A stretch of 64,000 bases of DNA from Enterocloster asparagiformis. GTDB taxonomy: Bacteria; Bacillota; Clostridia; Lachnospirales; Lachnospiraceae. Of the stretch, positions 8,702 through 16,814 are shown piece by piece. How positions within the stretch are numbered: the first letter of the stretch is position 1; each line of letters opens with the position of its first letter. A program made the position numbers and the translations under genes. Under the pieces are notes generated by a model that was given only the letters and a program-made list of their open reading frames with translations, was not told where the DNA came from and ran no database searches. The DNA lies in the NCBI GenBank assembly GCA_018380885.1, contig JAGZSY010000016.1, forward strand, positions 59,284 through 123,283, in the 5' to 3' direction.

Positions 8702-10261
8702 ATGTTTGAAATGGAACAGTGGGCGCAGACCCGGTTATTTTCATCCTGTAAATTCCACACGCCGTTTTACGGCAGAGCAGTCACCGGTCTGGCTCTCTTT
8801 TCGGAGGCCGGGGAACCGGACCATACCGGCCGGCTGATCCTTACATATGGAAAGGAACTGGCACGCTGCCCGGAGGGAACCGCCTCCGCGCTGGACCGCC
8901 TGGAGAAAAGCGGAGCGGCAGGCCTGATTATCTGCTGTGATTCCCCGGACGGCATTTTGGTGGAGGAGCTGGCCCGGGAGTGCGAAAGCCGGAGCCTAAT
9001 CCTGGCGGAGCTGCCCTTCCCCTCGTCCTTCACGGACTTCATACGCATGTTTTACAGCTGCATGCCCTGCGCCGCCACAGGGGAAATCTGCGACTACGGC
9101 GAAATATTCCAACGGCTCCAGTCCGCCTTCTTTTCCCACGGCCTGGACCAGCTGTTAAGAGAGCTGTACCGGTGGACCGGCCGCCAGACCGCCCTTGTGG
9201 TCGGCCAGGATACCTACGTGCACCCGCGCACGCCCATTTTGGACCCGGTGATCTTCTACCCTGTATACTGGCAGAAGGAATCCGCCCTGTCCCCCTTCGT
9301 GTACGTCCGCCGGTATAACGCCACCCAGCCGCCCACCTACATTCTCCAGGCCGATCTGTACAAAAACAGCCTGCCCTTCGGCATGCTGTTTCTGATCGGG
9401 AATGGTGAAAAATTTAAAGAGACCGATTATTATCTGCTCAACTACGCGTCCATTCTCTGCACCGGACTCAGCGACTTAAACCTCCGCTCCCGGCAGATTC
9501 AGGCCCTGTTCGCCAAAATCCGCAGGGAGAACACCTTAACCGGGGCAGAGCTGGAGCTGCTGCCTGAGGAAGGGTACGCCCTGGCCCTCCAGGAGTTTCA
9601 CAACGCCCTGCCTGGGACGGCCGTCACCGGGGCCGAGGACTATCTCTCCTACCTGCTCCACTACCATTTTCCCCGGAACCTCTGCTACAGCTTTCAAAAC
9701 AACGAGCTGCTGATCTTTGCTTCCACGGAGGATGTGGAGAATTTCTGCCGGAAGCTGACCTCCCTCTTAAACACAACCGGAAGGCAGTACCACGTGGGAA
9801 TCAGCCGCAAATACGACCGCGCCCAGGTGGTCACCGCCTTCTCGGAGGCCATCCACGCCGTCAAAATGGCCGGCCTGCTGGACTATGGGCAGAACCCCTG
9901 CTTTTTCCATCAGCTGGGAATCTACCGCCTCTTCACTTACCCGGAAAACCCCTGGGCCGTCAACCAGATGCTGGGCGAGATGGACGTGATGTTAAACGAT
10001 CTGGACAACGAGAAAAAAGACATTCTTACCCTGACCGTGCGGACCTTTGTGAAAAACAACTTCAGCTACCAGAAAACCGCGGACGAGCTGTTCACCCACG
10101 TCAATACCGTGCGCTACCGCATCCACCAGCTGGAGGAGCTGTGGAACGCGGACCTCTCCAGCACGGAGGGGCGCCTGCTGTTCAGCGTGCTGGCAAAGCT
10201 TCTGCCGCTTTGGATGCAGGAATTTTATAACCGGCAGCCGGGCGAGGACGAGGGGCGGTAG
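8702..10261 (+). CDS. PucR-family transcriptional regulator
   Basis: 519 aa. The C-terminus carries the PucR/CdaR-type helix-turn-helix (VRTFVKNNFSYQKTADELF then HVNTVRYRIHQLEELW). The roughly 300-440 region resembles the GGDEF-like linker domain of this family, and the N-terminal sensor part is not recognised. The ATG at 8702 (MFEMEQWAQ) is chosen over an upstream in-frame start at 8657. PucR-family members are often activators that respond to a pathway metabolite, for example in purine catabolism. It is divergent from the hydroxylase operon and is the best candidate to bind the inverted repeats at 8590-8619 and 14704-14733. Confidence 0.88.
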   Translation: MFEMEQWAQTRLFSSCKFHTPFYGRAVTGLALFSEAGEPDHTGRLILTYGKELARCPEGTASALDRLEKSGAAGLIICCDSPDGILVEELARECESRSLILAELPFPSSFTDFIRMFYSCMPCAATGEICDYGEIFQRLQSAFFSHGLDQLLRELYRWTGRQTALVVGQDTYVHPRTPILDPVIFYPVYWQKESALSPFVYVRRYNATQPPTYILQADLYKNSLPFGMLFLIGNGEKFKETDYYLLNYASILCTGLSDLNLRSRQIQALFAKIRRENTLTGAELELLPEEGYALALQEFHNALPGTAVTGAEDYLSYLLHYHFPRNLCYSFQNNELLIFASTEDVENFCRKLTSLLNTTGRQYHVGISRKYDRAQVVTAFSEAIHAVKMAGLLDYGQNPCFFHQLGIYRLFTYPENPWAVNQMLGEMDVMLNDLDNEKKDILTLTVRTFVKNNFSYQKTADELFTHVNTVRYRIHQLEELWNADLSSTEGRLLFSVLAKLLPLWMQEFYNRQPGEDEGR

Positions 10262-10359
10262 ACGGCGGCGGAGCGCCGCACCAGCTCCGGCGATCTCATA
10301 GTTCCGCCGCATCGACTCCAGCGGTCTCACCGCTTTGCCGCGGCCGCCTCACCCCGCAT

Positions 10360-10878
10360 TCACTCCAAAAGTCCCGCCGCCCCCAGCGCAATGGACGCCG
10401 CCTGGGGCAGCCATGGGGCGTAGTCCTGGGGCCGCTGCACCAGACCCGAGGTCAGGTCCTCCGCGTCCACCCAGGCCATCTCCTCGATCTCCTCCCGGTT
10501 GGGCGCCACCGCGCCCTGGTATTCTCCCACAAAAACGTGGTCGTACTCATATTCGTACAAATCTTCGTCAAATTTATAACAATAAATAAAATGTCCCGCC
10601 TCCCTCACCGGGCAGGTGATCCCGACTTCCTCCCGCAGCCGCCTCTCCACCGCCTCCGAAAGGCTCTCCCCCCGCCGCGGATGGGAACAGCAGGTGTTGG
10701 CCCAGAGCCCGCCCGAGTGGTATTTGCTGTAGGCCCGCCTCTGTAAAAGGATTTTTCCGTCGTGGTAGAGAAAAATGGAAAACGCCCGGTGCAGCGTCGG
10801 CCTGACATGGGCCTTCATCTTCTCCTCATATCCGATTTCCCGGTCCTCAAAATCAACCAGTATGATGTGATCCGCCAT
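10360..10878 (-). CDS. idi: Isopentenyl-diphosphate delta-isomerase, type 1
   Basis: 172-aa Nudix-fold IPP isomerase that interconverts IPP and DMAPP. The catalytic-cysteine motif NTCCSHPRRGE, the Nudix-like helix EAVERRLREEVG and the acidic YEYEYDHVF segment are present, and the length is normal. It overlaps the LpdD-like gene by 26 bp and is the last gene of the ubiD-MFS-ubiX-lpdD-idi array. UbiX needs dimethylallyl phosphate to prenylate FMN, so a local isomerase would supply that prenyl donor; this role is inferred from context and not from the protein itself. Confidence 0.9.
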   Translation of the reverse strand: MADHIILVDFEDREIGYEEKMKAHVRPTLHRAFSIFLYHDGKILLQRRAYSKYHSGGLWANTCCSHPRRGESLSEAVERRLREEVGITCPVREAGHFIYCYKFDEDLYEYEYDHVFVGEYQGAVAPNREEIEEMAWVDAEDLTSGLVQRPQDYAPWLPQAASIALGAAGLLE

Positions 10879-11260
10879 CCGTTTCCCTCCCCGCCTTCAC
10901 GGCTGCGATATATTCCTCCAGCGCCTCCATGGCATTTTCCTCGATCTGCTTCAGCTCCTGCTCCCGCGCCCCGTCAATGTGAATTCCCACGGTGACGGAG
11001 ACGTTGACCTCCAGCGCCTTGCAGAGCCTTCCGGCCGCTTTCCCGGCCAGGTACACGTCCTTGTGGCCGGGCACGGTGGCGGTCCAGAGGTCGCAGCTGT
11101 TCCCGCTCCCGGTCAGGCTTGGCCTGGGCGATGCCAGCACCACCCCGCCCACGTGGGGCGCCTCGCCCCCGGTCAGGCACAAGCAGATTCCATTTCCGGT
11201 GTCCAGCGCTTCCAGCCGCACCTGCGCCCTGCCCTGCCCCTTCACAATTCTGTCGTCCAT
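10853..11260 (-). CDS. LpdD/VdcD-like prenyl-flavin decarboxylase accessory protein
   Basis: 135 aa. Residues around GGEAPHVGGVVLASPRPSLTG and VPGHKDVYLAGKAAGRLCKAL match my recollection of the small D subunit found with UbiD-type hydroxyarylic acid decarboxylases (the lpdBCD and vdcBCD operons), which is thought to help deliver or mature prenyl-FMN. The start at 11260 (MDDRIVKGQG) is preceded by AAGGGGG; the frame extends further upstream without a ribosome-binding site. It lies 22 bp after ubiX. Family assignment is by motif memory and should be checked by profile search. Confidence 0.72.
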   Translation of the reverse strand: MDDRIVKGQGRAQVRLEALDTGNGICLCLTGGEAPHVGGVVLASPRPSLTGSGNSCDLWTATVPGHKDVYLAGKAAGRLCKALEVNVSVTVGIHIDGAREQELKQIEENAMEALEEYIAAVKAGRETDGGSHHTG

Positions 11261-11282
11261 GCAAATCCCCCTTTCAACGCCC

Positions 11283-11843
11283 TTATTTGCCCTCCCACGG
11301 GATGAAGGCCTTGTGCTCCATGCCGAACTGCATGAGCACCTTGCCCACAATGTGGTCCACCTGCTCCTTTACCGTGGTGGGATGGTTGTAGAACGTGAGC
11401 ATGGGCGGGAGCAGGATACAGCCGTAATCGGCCGCCTTTTTCAGGTTATCCAGGTGGATTCTGCTCAGGGGCATCTCCCTTGGCACCAGGACCACCCTGC
11501 GGCTCTCCTTGAGACACACGTCCACGGCCCGCACCAGGAGATTGGCGCCGTACCCGCTTGCGATGGCGGATACAGTTTTCATGCTGCACGGAATCACGAT
11601 CATGCCGTCCGTGCGGAAGGAGCCGCTGGAGATGGAGGCCGCCATGTTCCTGTCGTCATGGCAATAGTCGGCCAGGGCCATCACCTCCTTGACATCCAGC
11701 TCCGTCTCATATTTAAAATTCTCCATGGCCCCCTGGGTGATCACCAGGTGGATCTCACAATTCTCCTGCCTGCGCAGGGCCTTTAACATCTCATATCCCA
11801 TGACCACGCCGCTGGCCCCGGAAATTCCTACGATAATACGCAT
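11283..11843 (-). CDS. ubiX: UbiX-family flavin prenyltransferase
   Basis: 186 aa, normal for the family. The N-terminal GISGASGVVMGYEML is the UbiX flavin-phosphate loop; VIPCSMKTVSAIASGYGANLLVRAVDV is split here as VIPCSMKTVSAIASGYG and NLLVRAADV-like positions and marks the FMN site. LVPREMPLSRIHLDN is the conserved LVxREtPls motif. It makes prenylated FMN from FMN and dimethylallyl phosphate, the cofactor of UbiD enzymes. It sits 10 bp after the MFS gene and before the LpdD-like gene, the order seen in bacterial B-C-D decarboxylase systems. Confidence 0.93.
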   Translation of the reverse strand: MRIIVGISGASGVVMGYEMLKALRRQENCEIHLVITQGAMENFKYETELDVKEVMALADYCHDDRNMAASISSGSFRTDGMIVIPCSMKTVSAIASGYGANLLVRAVDVCLKESRRVVLVPREMPLSRIHLDNLKKAADYGCILLPPMLTFYNHPTTVKEQVDHIVGKVLMQFGMEHKAFIPWEGK

Positions 11844-11852
11844 AACATCCTC

Positions 11853-13049
11853 CTATGGCTCATGATGTATTTTGTCCGCCTCCGGCCGTTTCAGCAGAAT
11901 GGCCAGCACTGCGGCAATAATTAAGAATAAACCGAAATACATGGTTGTGACGGTGTAGGAACCGCTCATATCGCTGGCAAAGCCGCCCAGGAACGGTCCG
12001 AAAAGCGCCGAGAAAAAGCAATAGGACGTAAAGCTCAGTCCAAATATAGCGCCGAAATTGCGAAGCCCGAAATATTTCCGCAGCATAACCGGCGTCACGG
12101 TGAACACGATGCCTGTGGTCATGCCGATCAGGCAGAGACACAGGGCCGCCAGGGCGAAGCTTCTGATGAACGTCAGCATACAGCAGGCGGCGCCGCCCAG
12201 CAGGAATGGAATCCACATAAACAGCCGCCCGTCCGCCTTGTCCAGCATGGTGCCCACCACGATGCGGATCACCCCGTTGAAAACGTTAAAAAAGATCAGC
12301 AGTCTGGACCCCTGCTCCGCAGTAAAGCCGTTGACCTCCATCAGGGGAATAATGTGCATCACAAGGCCGATGCCCGCGGTCCCCGCCAGGCCCCAGATCA
12401 GCCACAGCATCTTGAAGGACCGGTCCGCCGTGGCCTCCCCCACCGTGTATCCCGGCAGCTTCACGTTTCCCCCCGGGCCGCCGCTCTGCCTCGGGCTGTC
12501 GGCGAATACCGAGGACGCCAGGCCGAATACCAGCACGATGCCGCTGATGATCCACAGCGCCGTCCGGTAGCCCCAGCCGCCCAGGAAAAACCGGTACAGC
12601 GGGATCATCAGCGCCGCGGACAGGCCGAAGCACAGATTGTAAACGCCTGAGACCAGCCCGCTCTTCTGCGGCCACCATTTCTGCACGCAGGTCAGGCCCG
12701 GGCCGTACACCAGGCTGCCGCTGATCCCCAGAATGATCCCGCTGCCGTAGAGCATATAGACGTTGGCCGCCAGGGAAAATCCCACCAGCGCTGCCGCCGC
12801 CAGCACCATGCCGATGGAGATGGTAAAACGGGTCCCCCGCTCGTCCGCCAGCCGCCCGGCCTTGTAGTTAAACGCTCCCATGGAGAACAGCGCGACGGTC
12901 ATGAGCAGACCCACGGAAGCCTTTGTTATCTGAAACAGTTCCAACCATATGGGAGAGAGGATTCCAAGCAAACCAAATATCAGGCTCCCGTACACCCACA
13001 CCACTGCCGACGCTCCTATCAATGCTTGCTTTCTACCGGTAGTTACCAT
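11853..13049 (-). CDS. MFS transporter, oxalate/formate antiporter-like
   Basis: 398-aa polytopic membrane protein with about 12 hydrophobic segments. The cytoplasmic-loop motif AGRLADERGTR follows TM2, and the C-half GLRNFGAIFG and the general layout resemble the oxalate:formate antiporter group of the major facilitator superfamily. The start is the ATG at 13049 (MVTTGRKQ) with AGGAGG upstream. It lies between ubiD and ubiX and probably imports the carboxylate substrate or exchanges it for the decarboxylated product (inference). A terminator precedes it, so its level may depend on read-through or on its own promoter. Confidence 0.83.
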   Translation of the reverse strand: MVTTGRKQALIGASAVVWVYGSLIFGLLGILSPIWLELFQITKASVGLLMTVALFSMGAFNYKAGRLADERGTRFTISIGMVLAAAALVGFSLAANVYMLYGSGIILGISGSLVYGPGLTCVQKWWPQKSGLVSGVYNLCFGLSAALMIPLYRFFLGGWGYRTALWIISGIVLVFGLASSVFADSPRQSGGPGGNVKLPGYTVGEATADRSFKMLWLIWGLAGTAGIGLVMHIIPLMEVNGFTAEQGSRLLIFFNVFNGVIRIVVGTMLDKADGRLFMWIPFLLGGAACCMLTFIRSFALAALCLCLIGMTTGIVFTVTPVMLRKYFGLRNFGAIFGLSFTSYCFFSALFGPFLGGFASDMSGSYTVTTMYFGLFLIIAAVLAILLKRPEADKIHHEP

Positions 13050-13100
13050 ATGTTCCTCCTCACCGGGGCTGTCGTTCAGCCCCAAAGAGCTTCCGAACAG

Positions 13101-13131
13101 AAAAAACAACAGCCGGCAGCGCCGGCTGTTG
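13101..13131 (-). terminator. Intrinsic terminator after ubiD
   Basis: A perfect 11-bp stem CAACAGCCGGC / GCCGGCTGTTG (13107-13117 with 13121-13131) and 3-nt loop is followed on the minus strand by six T (13101-13106). It begins 12 bp after the ubiD stop and would reduce transcription into the MFS-ubiX-lpdD-idi genes. Confidence 0.9.
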
Positions 13132-13142
13132 GGTGATTATAT

Positions 13143-14543
13143 TCAGAAGCGGTCTCCGAATCTCTTCTTTCCTCTTTCCATAATTTCAGGATCGTCCACC
13201 AGCTGGGGAATCTTATTTCCACAGCGGATGTACTCCTCTGTCGGCATGGTCGCGTCAATACCCATGCCGGCCGAATACTGACGCTCTGAGAACGGGCAGG
13301 ACGGATCCAGCCACTGGCCCGGTATTCTGGGGATAATGGTCACGTCCCGGTCCGCCTTGACTCTGGTGGACATTGCCCAGTGAACCATCTCGTAATCCCA
13401 GATATCGATATCCTTGTCAACCACAATGATATGCTTATACGGACCGCGGCTGATGCCCCACAGGGCGTTCATGACCTTCTGCGGGTGGCCTTTGTACATT
13501 TTATCGATCTTGACGATCGCCTCATAGGCTGGGTTGCAGCGCATATCCAGAACTCCGGGCACCACTGCCTTCAACAGCTTGAAGGATTCCGCCTGATGGG
13601 TGCGCCCCACCACATAATGGCTCTCCGACGGGTACCACTGCTCGCGGGTGCCGTGGAAAATAGGATTGTGGCGGTGGGTAATGTGCTCTACAACGAACAC
13701 CGGAAGCGTGGATGCCTCCCCGTAGAAGCCGGTGTACTCGCCGAACCACTCCGTCACCTCGTGCTGGCGGTCATGGGGATAAATATGGCCTTCCAGAACC
13801 CACTCGGCCGTGGCCGGCACGTTGATGTCGATGGTATCGCACTTCACCAGCTCCACCGGCTCCCCGCGCAGCGCGCCTGCGATGGTGTACTCGTCCACGC
13901 CCGGGGACGTTCCCACGCCGCCGGCGATTTCGATCAGAGGCTCAACGCCTGTCACCAGGGCCATGGGCATTGGCTTCTCCAGCCGCTCCCATTTCTCCAA
14001 ATGCATTCCGCCGTGGGTGGAAGCCGGAGCGCCCCAGCACATCTTGTTCTTTTCCTGGATTCCCATGCGGTAGATTCCCAGGTTGTGGACGCCGTCCTCC
14101 GGGTCCTTGGTCACGGAGATCAGCAGCGTGCCCGGGAACGCGGCCTTGTCCTTGATATGCCATTTTACATTACAGATTTTGGAGAGGTCGATGTCGTCGC
14201 CGTCGATGGTCTCCTCCTTACAGGGGCCGGTCTCCACCAGTACCGGGGGAACCAGGGTCTCCGTGCGCCTGGCCCACTCGTTGTTGTATGTATCCCAGCT
14301 CTCCAGTCCCAGCGCGGCCAGGAAACGGCTGTCCTCAGCCAGCATCCCCGCAACCATGGGATAGTCCATCCCTTTGATATTCTCAAAGTAAAGCGCCGGA
14401 CCCAATTTCTGAAGCGTGGCTCTCGTGGCATAGTTCACTTCCCATTCAGGGTCCATCTCCTCCTTCACGTGATCCAGCTTTCCCTTCTCCTCAAGATAAG
14501 CCAGAAATTCCCTCATGTCCTTCCAATTCGCTTTCAGTTCCAA
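13143..14543 (-). CDS. ubiD: UbiD-family prenyl-FMN-dependent decarboxylase
   Basis: 466 aa. UbiD fold features include EIAGGVGTSPGVDEY, PATAEWVLEGHI, FGEYTGFYGEAS (the usual EGPFGEYTGYY region, here TEWFGEYTGF), LDMRCNPAY and a C-terminal GMGIDATMP. The start is taken as TTG at 14543 because GAAGGAGG lies 8 nt upstream; the next ATG is inside the conserved N-terminus. UbiD enzymes reversibly decarboxylate aromatic, heteroaromatic or unsaturated acids using prenyl-FMN. The neighbouring UbiX, LpdD-like and IPP isomerase genes support cofactor supply. The substrate is not determinable, but shared promoter elements tie it to the molybdenum hydroxylase operon. Confidence 0.92.
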   Translation of the reverse strand: MELKANWKDMREFLAYLEEKGKLDHVKEEMDPEWEVNYATRATLQKLGPALYFENIKGMDYPMVAGMLAEDSRFLAALGLESWDTYNNEWARRTETLVPPVLVETGPCKEETIDGDDIDLSKICNVKWHIKDKAAFPGTLLISVTKDPEDGVHNLGIYRMGIQEKNKMCWGAPASTHGGMHLEKWERLEKPMPMALVTGVEPLIEIAGGVGTSPGVDEYTIAGALRGEPVELVKCDTIDINVPATAEWVLEGHIYPHDRQHEVTEWFGEYTGFYGEASTLPVFVVEHITHRHNPIFHGTREQWYPSESHYVVGRTHQAESFKLLKAVVPGVLDMRCNPAYEAIVKIDKMYKGHPQKVMNALWGISRGPYKHIIVVDKDIDIWDYEMVHWAMSTRVKADRDVTIIPRIPGQWLDPSCPFSERQYSAGMGIDATMPTEEYIRCGNKIPQLVDDPEIMERGKKRFGDRF

Positions 14544-14619
14544 TACCGTTACCTCCTTCTGACAAGATATAGCCCACGGGCCCAGCCGGGCCCTCCCCAA
14601 CAGTTCGCTCCACCCGGGA

Positions 14620-14637
14620 TTGACAAAAAATAGTCAA
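14620..14637. promoter_or_regulatory. 18-bp palindrome in the ubiD leader
   Basis: An identical copy of the TTGAC-N8-GTCAA palindrome found at 8533-8550. It lies between the predicted ubiD promoter and the ubiD start (76 bp upstream of it). As RNA it could form a 5-bp hairpin with an 8-nt U-rich loop; as DNA it is a plausible operator. Confidence 0.65.
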
Positions 14638-14677
14638 TCCAGCGGCGACCGCCGCCAGACGGATGTTCTATGGGGTC

Positions 14678-14733
14678 AGTATATCATCGCAGAAAAAAGA
14701 CAGCCTACAAAAAGTTTTGAAACCTTTTGTAGA
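14678..14733 (-). promoter_or_regulatory. ubiD promoter with upstream inverted repeat
   Basis: Minus-strand extended -10 TGATATACT (14678-14686). Twenty bp upstream of TATACT begins CCTACAAAA-N12-TTTTGTAGA (14704-14733), nearly identical to the repeat at 8590-8619 and in the same register. The repeat also sits just after the TIM gene and, with its flanks (GACAG..CTGTC), could serve as a terminator-like hairpin for that gene. Confidence 0.72.
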
Positions 14734-14763
14734 CTGTCATTTTGCCGGAGGACTTCCGGTCTC

Positions 14764-15549
14764 TCAAACGCCTCTGTCCCGTACCGCAGCCGCATCCCGG
14801 ATCAGCTTTGCAAAAGCATCCACCTGAAACGCGGTGCGGGTCGTGAACAGACCGTCAATATCAGGCACGGCAATCAGCGCGTCGGAATTATCAGGGTTCA
14901 CGCTTCCGCCGTACAGAGCCGGAATGTCCCGACCAGCCCGGCCAAAAAGCTCTTCCAGGCAGTCCTTGATAACCCCGTGCATCGCCCGGGCGTACTCCAC
15001 AGGAGCCGGGGTTCCGTTGACGCCGATGGACCAGACCGGCTCATAGGCGATCCAAACCCGGCTCAGCTGTTCCCGGCTTACCCCGTGCAGGCCGATCTTT
15101 AACTGTGTGCGCAGCACCTCCGCGCTGACCCCGAACGATTTCTCCCGCGCCGTCTCTCCCACGCAGAGCAGCGCTGTAAAGCCGTGTTCCAGCGCCTTCA
15201 GAACCTTCCGATTCTCCATGTAATCGTCCTCGTCAAACACATGCCTCCGCTCGGAATGTCCCGCCATGACCAGGTCAACGCCCAGCTCCTTCAACATCAA
15301 AGGGGAGATTTCCCCGGTAAACTGCCCTTCCTCCTCCCAGCACATATTCTGCGCGCCCAGCATGAAAGAGCTGCGGACGCTGCTTCCCGCGGCGCTCTCC
15401 AGCGAGGTGTAGGACGGTATGAAGAAAAGCTGGATATTCTCCGGGTTTATATCCCCGGCCGCCTTTATGACCGCCTCCAGGTATTCCTGCGTAGCCCGGA
15501 TATTTTTGTACATTTTAAAATTACTGCCAAAATACAGCTTTTTGCCCAT
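14764..15549 (-). CDS. Triosephosphate isomerase-family protein (possible tetrulose-phosphate isomerase)
   Basis: 261-aa TIM barrel with all family residues visible: SNFKMYK (Lys), AGHSERR (electrophilic His), AYEPVWSIG (Glu) and LYGGSVNPDN (phosphate loop). The start at 15549 (MGKKLYFG) is chosen by alignment with the family; a frame extends 10 codons upstream. It could convert the DHAP produced by the PdxA2 step into glyceraldehyde 3-phosphate. A TIM homologue paired with an RpiB homologue is also the EryH/EryI arrangement of erythritol catabolism, where they isomerise tetrulose phosphates. Which role applies is open. Confidence 0.85.
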   Translation of the reverse strand: MGKKLYFGSNFKMYKNIRATQEYLEAVIKAAGDINPENIQLFFIPSYTSLESAAGSSVRSSFMLGAQNMCWEEEGQFTGEISPLMLKELGVDLVMAGHSERRHVFDEDDYMENRKVLKALEHGFTALLCVGETAREKSFGVSAEVLRTQLKIGLHGVSREQLSRVWIAYEPVWSIGVNGTPAPVEYARAMHGVIKDCLEELFGRAGRDIPALYGGSVNPDNSDALIAVPDIDGLFTTRTAFQVDAFAKLIRDAAAVRDRGV

Positions 15550-15615
15550 TACAGCGTTCCTCCGCTCCCAATTCTTCATCGCCGGTTTTCAGCCCTGCGC
15601 CGGTGCGATCCCCAA

Positions 15616-16269
15616 TCACTCGCCAAAAACCGCCTTATAATCCGCCTGGAATTTGAGAATACCGGCGTCGGTCAGGGGATGCCTTGTCATCTGCTCCAGG
15701 ACCGCGTACGGAACCGTGGCGATGTCCGCGCCCGCAAGAGCGCAGTCCGTCACATGAATGGGGGAGCGGACGCTGGCGCAGATAATCTCAGCCTCGATGC
15801 CCGCCACGTCAAATATATCGGAAATCTCACGGATCAAGTCCACGCCTCTCACCGAAATGTCGTCCAGCCTACCCAAAAACGGGGAAACGTAAGACGCCCC
15901 GGCCCTGGCCGCCAAAAGCGCCTGGCTGGCTGTAAAGATCAGGGTTACATTGGTTTTTATGCCTTCCGCAGTCAAAACCTTAACCGCCTTCAGGCCCTCC
16001 GCGGTCATGGGGATTTTGACTACCATGTTGGGATGAATTTTCGCAATCTGCCGGCCTTCCGCGATCATCCCCTCCGCGTCCGTGGTGGTCGCCTTCACCT
16101 CGCCGCTGATCGGTCCGTCTACAATCGAGGCGATTTCCCGAATGACCTCCTCAAAATCCCTTCCCTCCCTGGCGATCAGGGACGGGTTGGTGGTGACGCC
16201 GCAGATGATTCCCATGTCGTTGGCCTTTCGGATATCCTCCACCTTGGCCGTGTCAATAAAAAATTTCAT
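15616..16269 (-). CDS. Transaldolase-like / fructose-6-phosphate aldolase family
   Basis: 217-aa small transaldolase (TalC/FSA class). [11 protein letters not shown] holds the conserved Asp, GVTTNPSLI the substrate loop, [12 protein letters not shown] the Schiff-base Lys, and [19 protein letters not shown] with SPFLGRLDD complete the barrel. It cleaves or transfers dihydroxyacetone units. In this cluster it could combine DHAP-derived or tetrose-phosphate intermediates into hexose phosphate. It is separated by 67-72 bp from the genes on each side, in the same orientation. Confidence 0.88.
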   Translation of the reverse strand: MKFFIDTAKVEDIRKANDMGIICGVTTNPSLIAREGRDFEEVIREIASIVDGPISGEVKATTTDAEGMIAEGRQIAKIHPNMVVKIPMTAEGLKAVKVLTAEGIKTNVTLIFTASQALLAARAGASYVSPFLGRLDDISVRGVDLIREISDIFDVAGIEAEIICASVRSPIHVTDCALAGADIATVPYAVLEQMTRHPLTDAGILKFQADYKAVFGE

Positions 16270-16341
16270 AATACGCCTCCGCTTTCCGGTATCCCGGCAG
16301 CTTGAAGGAAGCCTGCCGGGTCCCTTATCTATTGCCAGGTT

Positions 16342-16785
16342 CTACGCCCTGCTGTAATCATAATCCACAAACCGCTTGACCTTTGGCTGGGAACTGCTGC
16401 CCGGATCAAATTCACAGGTCAAAAATTCCGCAGCCATCACTTCCCGCTCCTTGCTGCCTGTTGTGAACGCGCCCATGCAGGCAATATTGGCATCATTGCT
16501 GAGGCGCGCCCTCTGGGCGGAATAATAATCGGTGATCAGCGCCGCGTACGCCCCCTTCACCTTGTTGGCAGCGATGGAAACGCCGATGCCGGTGCCGCAG
16601 AGCAGAATCCCGCGGTCGAACTTCTTAGCCGCAACCGCCTCCGCCACTTCAATGGCCACATTGGCGTAAATCGGGTCCTCGCTTCCGAAATCCGTGACCT
16701 CGCCGTAGCCGTTTGACTCAATAAACTGAATCAAATCCTGCTTTTCCTTCTGTGCGTTGGGATCGCATCCGATTGCAATCTTCAT
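16342..16785 (-). CDS. RpiB/LacAB-family sugar-phosphate isomerase
   Basis: 147 aa, the usual RpiB length. It has the N-terminal MKIAIGCDPNAQ, the RGILLCGTGIGVSIAANK motif with the catalytic Cys and anion hole, and SNDANIACMGA. The family isomerises aldose/ketose phosphates; members include ribose-5-P isomerase B, allose-6-P isomerase and the tetrulose-4-phosphate isomerase EryI/DerI. Given the four-carbon acid-sugar genes around it, a tetrose-phosphate substrate is the most reasonable guess, but this is context only. Confidence 0.85.
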   Translation of the reverse strand: MKIAIGCDPNAQKEKQDLIQFIESNGYGEVTDFGSEDPIYANVAIEVAEAVAAKKFDRGILLCGTGIGVSIAANKVKGAYAALITDYYSAQRARLSNDANIACMGAFTTGSKEREVMAAEFLTCEFDPGSSSQPKVKRFVDYDYSRA

Positions 16786-16814
16786 GTCTGTATCCTCCCT
16801 TCTGATGCCGGACC

